Shown: positions 44,761 through 55,907, counted from the stretch's first letter. The stretch: DNA of 64,000 nt from Tupaia tana (GCA_026018925.1 JAKSZU010000012.1:47048858-47112857); one strand, 5' to 3'. Notes: a model not told the origin generated them from the letters alone. A program made the numbers and translations.

Positions 44761-45337
44761 ATCCAGGAATCAAACCTGGGTCTCCTGTGTAGCCTCAACC
44801 TGCCAAGTAGTAGCATCAACCATTGTGTATTACCATGGGTGGATCTGGAAACAATTTTTTGTTTCAAGTTGAAATGATCTTTTTTCTGCCCTTCTGGATG
44901 GGTACCCTAAAAATTATTGTATGTGTATTACCAGAGGAAGGATACTTCAAAACAGTTATAGGAAATGTAAATAATATAAGGCAGAAACTCATTTATTATG
45001 TTTATCTAAAATCCTTATAGATAATACCCATACCTCCTTTTTGAAAACAAGAAAAGAGCCAATAAATTTTTAATGTTTATTTTATTGTTGGTTTTCTTTT
45101 TTGGTGTTAAATTATTTGAATATATTATTCTATTTAACTCTATTGCCATTATATAAGGTCAAACTACACTATCTGGTTGTATAGAGGGGAAAGAATATAA
45201 AACAAAACGTTGTGATAAGTTTAGGAATTAATGAAAACCCTGATGTTTCTCTAGGAACTAGGTAAAGAACTTACATTTAAGCTTTTTTGGGCAAAGGTAT
45301 TGGGCAGAGTACAAAACTTTCCTGTTTCTTTAGTAAG

Positions 45338-45652
45338 ATTTTTTTTTTTTTTTTTTGGAGAGGTTTTTGCTATAGGGCGCATGCGCTTGCCAGACAGAGA
45401 GATAGAAAGCGAGAAATCACCCCCCCCCCCGGGGGGGATGGCCATGCCGCAATCCCTTCTCCTCCATTCTCCTCTCAGGATCTTGGGCACGCACAGGCAC
45501 CCAAGCCATATGGGAGTCCAGCACCTTAGCCACCTCACCACCTGCTGGCCCCCCTTGTAATGAGTGAGTTTAAGCCACTGGATCCGGGATTCGAACCGCG
45601 GTCGACTATGTGGGAGTCCAGCGACATAGTCATTATGCTAACTGCTGGTCCC
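45338..45652 (-). repeat. SINE family A, minus, with inserted SINE B patch
   Basis: Flanked by TTTAGTAAGATTTTT on both sides (about 45,329-45,343 and 45,653-45,667). Within the body, at about 45,503-45,563, the expected sequence is replaced by the end of a family B head plus CCTTGTAATGA, a string otherwise found in the host flank of the element at 46.9-47.3 kb. Confidence 0.85.
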
Positions 45653-46616
45653 TTTAGTAAGATTTTTGACACAGAGCAGGAAAATTACGAAACCACCTTT
45701 TTAACTGACTTGCAGGAGGTGACACACTTAAGAGTTGTATCAACTGCGCTATTGCTTTAGCATGCCTGAGTTGCCTGAAGGACTCTAAAAGACTCTTAGA
45801 AAAGGTAAAATTTAGAAAAATTACATTAGGTAAGTTTCAGTGGTTGTCTTCTCCCAAAGACAGAGCATATGTTCAGACAATTTCAGTTAGAGGGAAGGAC
45901 CCATAAGGGATGCAGAGAAAGTACAATTTATTTATTTGTTTATATTTGTTTATTTATGTTAAAACAGGAGTGATTAGTCAGGTTTAGGCTGATTTTAATT
46001 TAATTTAATTATTTTGTTTTTCTTTTGCCTGGAAGAGCATGAGCAATAAGACTTCATGTAACCCTTTCTCCGTTCTTCCCTCTTGTATTGGATTACTCAT
46101 AATCTTGTACTACATCTTGTCTGGTTGGCTCTAGTTCTTGGCAAGTATTCTTTTTCCTGACACAAAATTAGACTGGGAAATTGCAACAGGTAAGGGCGGT
46201 GACTAAGAAAATTGAAAAATATTCTTAACTCCTGTTCTAGATACTTTTAATGACAGTTTAAATAATTGTGAATCAAAACTTTATTATTCAAGTGGCAAAT
46301 AAGTGTTTTGGCTCCCAAATGCTTCTTTGGACTTTTATAATGAAATGAGACCCAACTAAATGTGGAAGCCAGTAGGTTAAAGTTAAAACAACCCTGACCT
46401 TCACTGCCTCCCACCCTGCGAGTTCAAGAGTCTGTCATTTCTGAGTGACAAATGACGTGGTCTATTCCTGGCCCAGCCCACGTACCATGGAGGGAACAAG
46501 CAGTTTGGGAGACAAACTCCCATCTGCCTTTTTAAAATCCATCTTCTCAATTTTCCTCTCTAAGAATTTATACTAATCTTTAGAAAGCTATAAAAAGTAG
46601 AAACATTCTAACTTAC

Positions 46617-46673
46617 CAGAATAGTGGAGTCACTTGAGGACGCTGGTATAGAAAGAGAGCCAGAAATAATGAA
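46617..46673 (-). pseudogene. MS4A12: MS4A12 exon, second membrane segment end
   Basis: 57 bp, 19 codons, FIISGSLSIPASSSDSTIL. FIISGSLS is the classic MS4A family motif. Acceptor TTTCTACAG, donor GTAAGT, phase 0. Exon length matches the family pattern. Confidence 0.88.
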
Positions 46674-46906
46674 CTGTAGAAATAGACAAATTTATTTGTA
46701 AAATAATGAACCTTTTTGCCTAGAAACGTTTAATATGAGAGACTGGCATATCTGTATTTATTTAGTTTTCCTCTAAAAATTTTATCTCCTATTTCTCAAT
46801 TTTCTCCAAGATATTTCGTAAACATCCTTTTTCCCCCCTTTAGTTTCTTGCATCTGAAGTTCATTTTCTGCTTATCATCTGTAACCTTTCCTTGTAATGA
46901 TTTCTT

Positions 46907-47278
46907 TTTTTTTTTTTTTTTTTTTTTGAGAGAGGTTTTTGCTATAGGGCGAGTGCACTCGCCAGACAGACAGAGAGAGACAGAGAGACAGAAAACGAGA
47001 AATCACCCACCCCCCCAGGGGTGATGGCCATGCCGCAATCCCTTCTCCTCCATTCTCCTCTTGGGATCTTGGGCATGCACGCACATGCGCCCGGCATGAG
47101 TTTGAGCCACCGTGTCCAGGACTCGAACCGCGGTCGACTACATGGGAGTCCTGCGACATAGCCATTATGCTAACTGCTGGTCCCAATGTGAGAAAGCAAG
47201 CTGCCTGGTCCAGGACTCGAACCACAGTCAGCCATATGGGAGTCCAGCACCTTAGCCACCTCGCCACCTGCTGGACCC
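46907..47278 (-). repeat. Dimeric SINE (A joined to B), minus
   Basis: A full family A copy (46,907-47,184) is joined to a family B tRNA-like unit (47,187-47,278). The 16-bp repeat CCTTGTAATGATTTCT occurs before the poly-T (about 46,891-46,906) and after the B unit (about 47,279-47,294), so both units moved together. Confidence 0.85.
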
Positions 47279-47344
47279 CCTTGTAATGATTTCTAAGCTG
47301 AGTGCAGAACCTCTTCTCATTGTCAGTTGTGTTTATATATATAA

Positions 47345-47590
47345 CTGGTGGGCCAGGAGGTGGCATGTACGTTAAGACAGCTGAATTGCACATGGCCTAC
47401 TCTATGGTTTGAATTTCATTTAGGACAGCCTGAAAATCACATCAAGGACATGTGCATGCATTCCCTAAATCTTGAAAGGAGAATGGAGGAGAAGGGATTG
47501 CTGTATGGCCATCTCCCTGGAGGATGATTTCACACTCTCTCTCTCTCTCTGTGTCTCTGAGGAGCACACACACCCTATGTCAAACATATT
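47345..47590 (+). repeat. SINE, third variant, + arm of inverted pair
   Basis: GTGGGCCAGGAGGTGGCATGTACGTTAAGACAGCTGAATTGCACATGGCC head with body GGAGAATGGAGGAGAAGGGATTGC. It pairs with 47,745-47,907. Confidence 0.72.
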
Positions 47591-47599
47591 TAAAAAATT

Positions 47600-47613
47600 A
47601 AAAGTGTGTGTAT

Positions 47614-47663
<50 letters not shown>

Positions 47664-47735
47664 GTATATATGTATATATGTATGGGTATATATGTGTGTG
47701 TGTGTATATATATATGTATATATGTACACAAACAC
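47600..47735. repeat. (CA)n/(TA)n/(TG)n microsatellite
   Basis: ACACACACACACA, then (TA) about 14 units, then TGTATATATG-type repeats, forming the loop between two inverted SINE copies. Confidence 0.9.
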
Positions 47736-47744
47736 TTTCAATGG

Positions 47745-47907
47745 AGGTCATGCACCAATCCCTTCTCCTCCATTCTCCTTTAAGGATTTAGGGCATGCAG
47801 GCACATGTGTAGGATGTGATTTTCAGGCTGTTCTAATTGGGATTCAAACCATAGAGAAGGCCGTGTGCAATTCAGCTGTCTTAAACTACAAGCCACCTGC
47901 TGGCCCA
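47745..47907 (-). repeat. SINE, third variant, - arm of inverted pair
   Basis: AATCCCTTCTCCTCCATTCTCC, then AATTCAGCTGTCTTAAACTACAAGCCACCTGCTGGCCC, the reverse of the variant head at 47,345. Confidence 0.72.
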
Positions 47908-47917
47908 TTAGTTGTAT

Positions 47918-48285
47918 GTTTTTTTTTTTGGAGAGGTTTTCACTATAGGGCGCGTGCGCTCGCCAGACAGACAGAGAGACAGAGAGACAGAAAGTGAGAA
48001 ATCACCCCCCAGGGGGGATGGTCACGCCGCAATCCCTTCTCCTCCATTCTCCTCTCGGGATCTTGGGCACGCACGCACAAGCGCCCGGCGTGAGTTGTAA
48101 GCCACCAGGTCCGAGACGCGAACCGCGGTCGACTACGTGGGAGTCCAGTGACATAGCCATTACGCTAACTGCTGGTTCCCCCCGGCATGAGTTTTAAGCC
48201 ACCGGGTCCAGGACGCGAACCACGGTTGACTACGTGGGAGTCCAGCAACATAGCCATTACGCTAACTGCTGGTTCCCTGTTTTTA
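47918..48285 (-). repeat. SINE family A, minus, with duplicated tRNA head
   Basis: A near-consensus copy (47,918-48,178) ends GCTAACTGCTGGTTCCC, followed at once by a second head unit (about 48,180-48,285) that again ends GCTAACTGCTGGTTCCC. In SINE orientation this gives two tRNA-like heads before one body. Confidence 0.85.
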
Positions 48286-48586
48286 ATGATGTTTCTAATC
48301 ATCTGCTTTTCTGCTTTCCATTCAGCATATACATTTCCATATGAAATGTAATGGGACCCAAAAGGACTTGCTAATGACTTGACCAGAAGAAAATTTCTCA
48401 TATGGGTTTAAGCTACAAGTTAAAATAGGGAGCTAAAGTTCCATCTTTTTTATGCTCAGAGCTATTTTTTTCTCTAAATTCTTCATATCTCAGATGCAGG
48501 GCTTATTAAGAAATTAGTGGGGAATAGACCGGAGATCATTATATTTTAAAATCTGATAAGGAGATATATTCTAATTGTCTACTCAC

Positions 48587-48724
48587 AGAGATGCCACTCC
48601 AAAATGGGTATCCAGCAATAAAAGTCATGGAGGCAAAATTCCCAATATAGTCAGAAAAATGGTTCATTAAGCCCAAAATAGTTCCAAAACCAATGTATAT
48701 AAATCCAATCATGATCTGGACCGC
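48587..48724 (-). pseudogene. MS4A12: MS4A12 exon, first membrane segment and loop
   Basis: 138 bp, phase 0 at both ends. Acceptor TTTTCTTTTTCAG, donor GTGAGT. 46 codons: AVQIMIGFIYIGFGTILGL, a loop with NHFSDYIGN, and the family signature GYPFW before the junction. No lesion within. Confidence 0.88.
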
Positions 48725-48785
48725 CTGAAAAAGAAAACAAGCATTTTAAAATCACTTCTTCACTGTTGGCTGTGAAGCATTACTG

Positions 48786-51700
48786 TCATTGCTGCTCCTG
48801 CTTATTTATTGTCAACTTGGCCAAGACCTTAGCGTTCCACTGAGCCTGGCTGTAAAGCAGCAGGCAGGCCGTGGTGACTGACATACACTAGAATAACAGG
48901 GGAGCAAGGGCCTTGGCCTTGTTGAGGCATTTGAGTAGGTTTGTCTGGGAAGCCCAAGGACCGTTCAGAATGTGCAATTACTTGACCATGTACCAGAATC
49001 TCTTGAAAGCCTCTAAAAGACTCTTAGAAAACAAATGCTTTAACTGTGTCTTCCCGCCTGTCATTTTCACATGGAACAAGTTTCTATTTGTATAGTCCCA
49101 GTTTTGGTAAAGGGATCAGTGAAGATAGAATCATTTGTTGGGCACTAGTTATATGCTGCTAATATTCTAAACACTTCACAATCATTTTTTCATGTAATCC
49201 CCTCAACAACCAGATGGAGAATAGATATGGAGAAATTAGATGTTCAGGTCACATGATTGATAAGGGGAAGATCTGAGAATTGACAGCAGCAAATTGACTC
49301 CAGTTAAATGCCTGCATCTTAACTAGTCAGTGCTGCCTTGCTGCAGGCTTGCTCACCTCCACCTATCTATGAAGCCTTAATTACACCAGGCAAATTAGCC
49401 TATCTTTTTTCTTTCCTTCTAAACTCCCCCTGAATTTTGTGATATAAAACAAACCTTATTATTTGATTTTGTACTATTTACATGAGGCTGGTTTTTTAAA
49501 ACATTTTCTTGTCAGCCAGGAGATATATTTCCAAAAATATGAAATATATCTTTTATTTCTTTGTACAGTACCTCTTAATGCAGCTTTCTTTATCCTTAGC
49601 AGAGATTTCTAAGAATTAGTTGTGTCTAGATTGTTTCAAAAGTCAGCTATAGATTAACAATTAACTTCTTCCAAACTACATACTTTACCAATCTGAGAAG
49701 ACTTCAAATCCAAAGATGGGTACATTTATTTCTTTTGGAAATAACTACTAAGCACAATGAAACTAAATTTAAAATTAGAAAAAATCAGCATAATCAGTAA
49801 TGCTGACTTTTTTTTGAATTATGAAATTCTTTGAGACTCTGATAAAAGCCAGGCAACATCTTCTCTGAATAATTATTCCCAGGCGCATGTACACATACAT
49901 GCAGGCATGTGCACACACACACACACACACACTGCAATTTACATATAGCTTCAGAGGTATGATGGACCTCTTTTAACCAGTCTTACAGCCTAGATGAACT
50001 CCTGAATTAGACTTCATAGTTTGTTGCTCCAGCTTTTTTCTGGGGCAACAGTACAATCATCTAGCCATGCATTTCCATTCTCATGCTTGCTGTTATTTTG
50101 ATGAGAAGCAGTTTGATCCTGGGTTCACATGGCCATCTTTTGTCATTGGATAGCCCTGGCTGCATCGTTCACTGATCAAAATTGCCTACAAGACAGCCTT
50201 AATAATTTTGAAAAATAATTTGTTCTGCGTGGTTGGCCACAGACTCTCTTTAAGTTCTAATGGATATGGTATAAATGTTTCATGCCATCCCACCTACACT
50301 GTTGCAGGGATTGAGGGCTGTTACTGACATAGATGTGCCATCTTCAGGGAGCCGAAGTTACTGCCGACTGGAGCTTTTAAGAAACAAAATCCACTTATCC
50401 TTTATTGTATGCTTCTTCGGTACCAGGCAAAATGCTCTAGTGATTCCTCATTCCACCCAGTCAAAGTCAAAACCTTCAGTTCTGCAGGTCTCACCAGGTC
50501 TGATCCCCCCTCTGCCCTCCTGCCATTTAGTCCCTCCCTCACTCATTCTGTTGTGTTGTACTGGCTTCTTCAAATACATCACACATGTTTCCATCGAAAG
50601 AGTTTTCCACTGATCATTTCCTCTTGCTTGAATTCTACATGGCTTGTTCTTAACTTCATGTCTTTGCTCAAACAAATGCTAACAGATGCCCACTCTTAGC
50701 AAATGAAATTCCCTATCATTACAGGCTTATCTCTTCTACATTTCTTCATTCTCTCTATATCATTGTCATCTCTAACGCATTATGTACTTCTTTATCCTGC
50801 ATATGATCTTATGTCTACCACTGAGATGTAGGCTCCATCAGAGCAGAGATTGCGCCTGCATTGTGTTCTGTGATATTCTAAACATCTATGTGGGGTTGGC
50901 TGTTTGAGGTGCTAGTTTTTCCCATTTGCCCAATGGAGCAGGAAATTTCCACTGTCTGGCAGGGAGAGCATTGGAGGGGTTACCTCTAGAGCTCAGACTG
51001 AGTAATGGTGGGAAACCGACTTTCATTTTTACTTTGCAAAAATTTGATGTAGGCAGTAAGAGGGCTAGAAGAGTTTAGGCACATAGCGGGCATTCAGTAT
51101 AATTTACTGACAGCTGTAGCAGAGAAGTTGGAGGTGCACACAGGGAGGGTCCTAATACAATTTCATAGAATTGTGTCAGTGGTATGAATGAGCTGCCTGG
51201 AAAACACAGTGAAGAAACGAACAATTCTGCCAGCCAGGTGGGATCTTCAAACACGGGTAGAGCATGTTTTGCAATGCCCACAGAAACAGAATTATGAGTG
51301 TTCAGTTCAAACCACTCCTTGTAGAAGAGAGGTGGCAGTTAAGTCATAGCATCTCTAAGAGTACTGGTGACAGAGGCACAGCAAAGGGAATGTCTTCTCA
51401 TTTTTCACACACAGCCTTCCCTAGACTTCCCAGTTGTAGTTTCTTCCCTTTAAGGCAGCCATTGATGCTAATTTTAATGCATGTTCACCTGTATGCAAAT
51501 GCCAGGCTTTAACCCATCCAGAGGCAGGACTGAGGTTGTCTAAAAAATGCTTTGTAGAAGTGAGATCAAGCTAGAGGTAGTGGGGCTCCTATCATGTCAA
51601 AACTCTTGACTTCTGCTATAGAGAGTCCTCTGTCATCTATTAGATTCTTGCTTAAATTTAAATAAGATGATCTCAGGGTAAAGTCTCTCTGTAGACTAAT

Positions 51701-51830
51701 TATTTTTACTTAAAGGTAACAGTTTCCAGAGTGATGTTCAATTACTGAATGTAACGTATACTTTCTGTTTCTTGAACGGGCATGAAAACTTTGCAAATAT
51801 AAAATTAAAATTCTGAAAGTAAATAGACTT
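48786..51830. other. MS4A12 first intron, mostly unique
   Basis: Long stretch with little repeat content apart from a (CA)n run at 49,911-49,932. Open frames at 50,275-50,699 overlap on both strands and show no domain. Nothing else recognised. Confidence 0.5.
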
Positions 51831-51832
51831 AC

Positions 51833-52071
51833 CCCCAGTATCTTTGCTTTTCTCCTATGTTCTTCTATTGTCATTTTTCTATTTCCTTGACCCAGGTGAC
51901 TGGCAGAGATTCTGGAGATGTGATGAAATTAGGCTGAGCACACAGAGGTTGATTTCTTAGGTTTACATTACCTAGAAATTGTTGGGACACGAGAGACATA
52001 GAAATGATTTTGAGGTAAGGATTAAGTATATTTTCATGTACTCCAGGGTGGGTTATTGGCTTGGATGACAT
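51833..52071 (-). pseudogene. MS4A12: MS4A12 first coding exon (frameshifted)
   Basis: The ATG at 52,071 gives MSSKPITHPGVHENILNPY and continues to ITSPES. The continuing homology (ASHLGQGN, then EEHRRKAKILG) is in another frame, so one base is missing near 51,905. About ten codons after QGN are also absent relative to the human protein. Staying in the first frame gives stops at about 51,870. Donor GTAAGT follows 51,833 in phase 0. Confidence 0.8.
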
Positions 52072-52324
52072 AATTATTTACTGTGTATTGAAAATCATAC
52101 CAAATGATACATTTGTGCAGAAAAGAAAATGAAGAAAACCTTTTGGGGTGTCAGTTATGTATGCAAATGTTGTAGAATAAGTGTGCAGATCATGGGCAAT
52201 GAGGACAATATAAACATAATGCTCACTTATCTTTGGAGTCCTGTGTAAAAAGGAAGTGAAAGAGATAAAGATGGAATATGTTTATTTTCCCATTCCTATT
52301 TGGTTTAGTAAAGTGTTATGAAGA

Positions 52325-52365
<41 letters not shown>

Positions 52366-52620
52366 CTTCCTTGAACTCATTGTACCCAAAAGATAACAGA
52401 AACAGAAAAGGGATGTAATAGGCAAAATGATGCCTGACCTCACCCCATCCCTGAAAGCTGACCATATCCTAATCCAGGAACCTCTGAAAATGTTACACTT
52501 CATGGCAAAGTGGAATTAGGTTGCAGACAGAATTAATGTAGTTCATCATCTGACCTTGACATAGGGAGATTAGCCTGAATTACTGGGGCTCAGAGTGCTG
52601 TTCACTCTGGAGCAGGTTAG
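52072..52620. other. Upstream region of MS4A12
   Basis: Would hold the 5' untranslated exon and promoter of the minus-strand gene. No promoter element could be singled out. A (TG)n run of about 17 units occupies 52,329-52,363. Confidence 0.35.
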
Positions 52621-52628
52621 CTTATAAT

Positions 52629-52893
52629 TCTTTTTTTTTTTTTTTAAGATTTTTGCCATAGAGCATGTGTATTCACCAGAGAGACAGAGAGAGATGGTTA
52701 TAGGGAAAGCAAGAAATAATCCTTCAAGGAGAATGGCCACATCCCAACCCCTCCTCCTCCATCCTCCTCCTAGAATCTTGGAGACATACACATGCATTCC
52801 TGGTGTGAGTTTCAAGTCACCAGGTCTGGGACTCGAACTGTAGTCGTAAACATGGGAGTTGAGCACCCTACCACCACTCCACCTGCTAGGCCC
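52629..52893 (-). repeat. SINE family A, minus, diverged
   Basis: Poly-T, AAGATTTTTGCCATAGAGCATGTG, reversed body, head ending ACCTGCTAGGCCC. Confidence 0.78.
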
Positions 52894-52894
52894 A

Positions 52895-53776
52895 GCCTAT
52901 AATTCTTAATAGTGGTATGCTATTTCATTTCTTGTAAACATCCTATTACGTCCATGTCTTTTCAGTACTATTCCAAAATTACAAATAAGTAGCTTGAGAC
53001 TGGAGATCCTTGGGACAGGGGACATGTATATCTTTATGTTGAACTCCATGTTTCACAGTGTGTCACACATAGTATGATGCTTTAAATGCATGTTGAATGA
53101 GTTAGTGGCATGAATATGGGTTCCTTTTCCATTTATATTTTTCCATTCTTTTGTATGTATTATTGAAGGGTCTACTTCTCTTCTGATTTTACTTTTTATG
53201 TATTTTATAAAATAATAAAATGATGCTGAAAATTTATCAAAATTTATTAAGGAAGTGGCAATTTCAGGTAACAATACTGCTGAAAATCTGTTGGTAATTA
53301 AAGAACATTCAGCATTGTTTTAGAAAGAACACTGAATCATGGTTACTTTCTGCTAAGTATCCAATGATGAACCTGATTCATGTTATAAAGGCAGCAGCAG
53401 GAGAAAGTTGAACACGCATGATGTCCGTAAAGTCCAGAATTTTCTTCCTTTTCCTGGCGCTTTTCCAGATCTGCCTTCATGCAGTAACTCTTTCTTCATA
53501 AGACTTTTATGCCATTCTTTGTCCATTCTGGTCCCAGGACCATGTGGTAGGTGCCAAGAGTGATCTGATTCTTTAATTAGTTTATTCTTATTTCTTTGAT
53601 CACCCTCTAACTTCCAAAAAGGTAGGAGATAAAGTATAATTTAATAATCTCTTTTTTGTCACTAACTTAGAAACATGCTTGTAAAACTGAGTTTACTATT
53701 AAAAAAGGTGACTAGTGTCACTAAACATTGATTTTTGAAATGAGATGAAATGTTTACTTTCTTTGTACATAGTAAA
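52895..53776. other. No gene seen
   Basis: AT-rich flank upstream of MS4A12 without a recognisable repeat or domain. Confidence 0.35.
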
Positions 53777-53779
53777 AGA

Positions 53780-54042
53780 AACTTTTTTTTTTTTTTTTTT
53801 CCCGCTATAGGGCGCGTGCCCTCGCCGGACAGACAGAGAGAGACAGAGAGACAGAAAGCGAGAAATCACCCCCCAGGGGGGATGGTCACGCCGCAATCCC
53901 TTCTCCTCCATTCTTCTCTCGGGATCTTGGGCATGCACGCACACGCGCCCGGCGTGAGTTGTAAGCCACCGGGTCCGAGACGTGAACCGCGGTCTACTAC
54001 GTGGGAGTCCAGCGACATAGCCATTACACTAACTGCTGGCTC
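53780..54042 (-). repeat. SINE family A, minus, near consensus
   Basis: Flanked by TAAAAGAAACTTTTT on both sides (about 53,772-53,786 and 54,044-54,058). Head ends ACACTAACTGCTGGCTCCC. Confidence 0.93.
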
Positions 54043-54059
54043 CCTAAAAGAAACTTTTT

Positions 54060-54296
54060 AAAATTTATTTTTAAAATTTTTTTTCTGATAAGACAGCAAA
54101 AGAGGGGGGAAGTGAGAAAGTGAGAATGTGTACTCTAGGGGGCATAGCTACATTGCAATCCCTTCTCCATTCTTCTCTTTTGATTTTGGGTACACATAAC
54201 CATGTGTTCATCGTGTTTTTAAAGCTACAGGGTTGACTCTTCAGTGGGCTATGTGGGATCCAGCCACCTTAACCACCATCTCACCTGGTGACCCAA
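54060..54296 (-). repeat. Older SINE, minus
   Basis: TTTTTTTCTGATAAGACAGC, ATTGCAATCCCTTCTCC, head ending ATCTCACCTGGTGACCC. The younger family A copy inserted next to it. Confidence 0.6.
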
Positions 54297-54509
54297 GAAA
54301 ACTTCTCTCTGAAAGCACTGTGGAACTTATTTTCCAGAATTCTGAAACATGGGCTTTCAGGCTGTGTAAGCGTTCTAGAAAATATTTTCTCTACCTTTAG
54401 TATTCTTATCAATGAGTTGAGAAAAAGTTATAGCCATAATGGTGTCTAGTGGAACTGCATTTGTATGACTTACGACTGAAAAGATCTCCAGACAAGAATA
54501 AAAATTATA

Positions 54510-54780
54510 GGGACCAGCAGTTAGCGTAATGGCTATGTCGCTGGACTCCCACGTAGTCGACCGCGGTTCGAGTCCCGGACCCGGCGGCTTAAACTCACGC
54601 CGGGCGCGTGTGCGTGCGTGCCCAAGATACTGAGAGGAGAATGGAGGAGAAGGGATTGCGGCGTGGCCATCCCCCCTGGGGGGTGATTTCCTGCTTTCTA
54701 TCTCTCTGTCTCTCTCTGTCTGTCTGGCGAGCGCACGCGCCCTATAGCAAAAACCTCTCCAAAAAAAAAAAAAAAAAAAA
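54510..54780 (+). repeat. SINE family A, near-consensus reference copy
   Basis: Complete: head GGGACCAGCAGTTAGCG, A box TTAGCGTAATGG, B box GGTTCGAGTCC, body, CTATAGCAAAAACCTCTCC and an A tail. Flanked by AAGAATAAAAATTATA on both sides (about 54,494-54,509 and 54,784-54,799). One of the best copies for defining the family. Confidence 0.96.
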
Positions 54781-54969
54781 AAAAAGAATAAAAATTATAC
54801 CAGTGGATAGTGAATTTCCAACTAAATGAAGATATTTAATTATACTTGCTATTATTACTACCATTATAACGTAGCAAGCTTTTATTAATAACTTATAATT
54901 TGACAGGCCTAGTTAGAAGAGTTTTTTTTGTTGTTGTTGTTTTTTTTTTTTTTAAGAGATACTTATTTG

Positions 54970-55125
54970 GAGCCGGCAGGTGGTGTGGTGGTTAAGGATG
55001 CTGGACTCCCATGTGGCCAACCATGGTTCAAGTCCTGGACTTGACAACTTGCTTTCTCTCTCTCTCACTCTGGTCAAATTAAAATACATAAAGTTAAGTA
55101 AAATAATTCTTAAAAATATATATTT
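54970..55125 (+). repeat. SINE family B
   Basis: GGAGCCGGCAGGTGGTGTGGTGGTTAAGG head, GGTTCAAGTCC B box, CT-rich tract, CTGGTCAAATTAAAATAC tail. Faces the next copy. Confidence 0.88.
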
Positions 55126-55127
55126 AT

Positions 55128-55313
55128 ACAAAAGAATTATTTATTTAAGATAATCTGTTATTATTTTTAATTTGCTACAGCATGCTCACCAGAAAGAGAG
55201 AGAGAGAGAGAGAGAGGTAAAGTGAGAAAGCAAACTGCCAAGTCCAGGACTCAAACCACGCTCAACCATGTGGGAATGCAGCACCTTAACAACTATGCCA
55301 TCTACTGGCCCCC
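55128..55313 (-). repeat. SINE family B, minus
   Basis: A/T-rich tail, AGAGAGAGAGAG tract, AAGCAAACTGCCAAGTCCAGGACTC, head ending ATCTACTGGCCCC. Inverted relative to the preceding copy. Confidence 0.85.
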
Positions 55314-55721
55314 AAGACTCTCTAAGTAATATATTAACTTTCTAAAACTGAATCACATACAAGTTAAGTAACTTTCTCAAGTTTCATACAGCTAATGAGT
55401 GCTGAAGAATAGGTCCTACAAGTACCATGTGTTATAACACCTGACGTTCATACCTTTAATGGGAACTTGATCTGTTTCACCTACAGTAATCTCTGTAGAA
55501 AAGTGAGCACTAACTCTTTAAGCATACAAGTATTTAACTTTCACCATTTTTAGATGGAAATCTCTCAGTAGGCTTCATACCTCACTAAACAGGTTAACTA
55601 TGTTATAATCTAAATTGCTTTTGTATGTTTCTTTTTTTATTATATCCCTTTGTTTCATGAATAGAATACAAGATGCTGACACATGGATTACTAAACTATA
55701 TCTTGTTAATATTAATTCTTG

Positions 55722-55890
55722 AGGGCCAGCAGGTGGCGTGGTGGTTAGGGCGCTGGACACCCATATGACGCATTGTGGTTTGAATCCCAGACCTGGCCAA
55801 CTTGCTTTCTCACTTTGCCCCTCTGTCTCTCTCTCTGGTGAATTAAATAATAATTATTATAATACATAAATGTAAAAATAATGATCTAAA
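55722..55890 (+). repeat. SINE family B
   Basis: AGGGCCAGCAGGTGGCGTGGTGGTTAGGGCGCTGG head, GGTTTGAATCCC, CT-rich tract, GGTGAATTAAATAATAATTATTATAA tail. Immediately precedes the twin-primed LINE. Confidence 0.87.
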
Positions 55891-55907
55891 ATATATATAT
55901 TAATTCT

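Larger units (their letters stand above)
40160..52071 (-). pseudogene. MS4A12: MS4A12 pseudogene (membrane-spanning 4-domains A12)
   Basis: MS4A12 is a four-pass plasma-membrane protein of the MS4A cluster. In humans it is known from colon epithelium and linked to store-operated calcium entry. Here five coding exons with canonical splice sites lie in order on the minus strand, plus a last-exon remnant. The N-terminus MSSKPITHPGVHEN, first-segment AVQIMIGFIYIGFG, second-segment GYPFWSGIS/FIISGSLSI, third-segment LLMNITSAIISLIG and fourth-segment GKGISVMLMIFSFLEFFV follow the MS4A12 pattern best. Three lesions disrupt it: a 1-nt frameshift with a codon deletion in exon 1, TAG for CAG at the end of the fourth-segment exon, and a stop in the tail. 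Intact splice sites imply recent loss. A sequencing error could explain one lesion but hardly all three. Confidence 0.82.

Noticed and set aside
46875-47393. 172-codon minus-strand frame
   Set aside because: It runs through the dimeric SINE and its flanks. The same SINE-derived peptide recurs at many loci here.
47472-47997. Several overlapping open frames rich in Tyr/Ile/His/Thr
   Set aside because: They are translations of a (CA)(TA) microsatellite and SINE sequence, with no domain.
50275-50699. Overlapping frames of about 100 codons on both strands in an MS4A12 intron
   Set aside because: No domain, no splice context and no exon-like codon pattern.
54510-54585. tRNA-like sequence with A and B boxes
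   Set aside because: It is the head of a SINE with body, A tail and target duplication, not a tRNA gene. The same holds for all other tRNA-like heads here.
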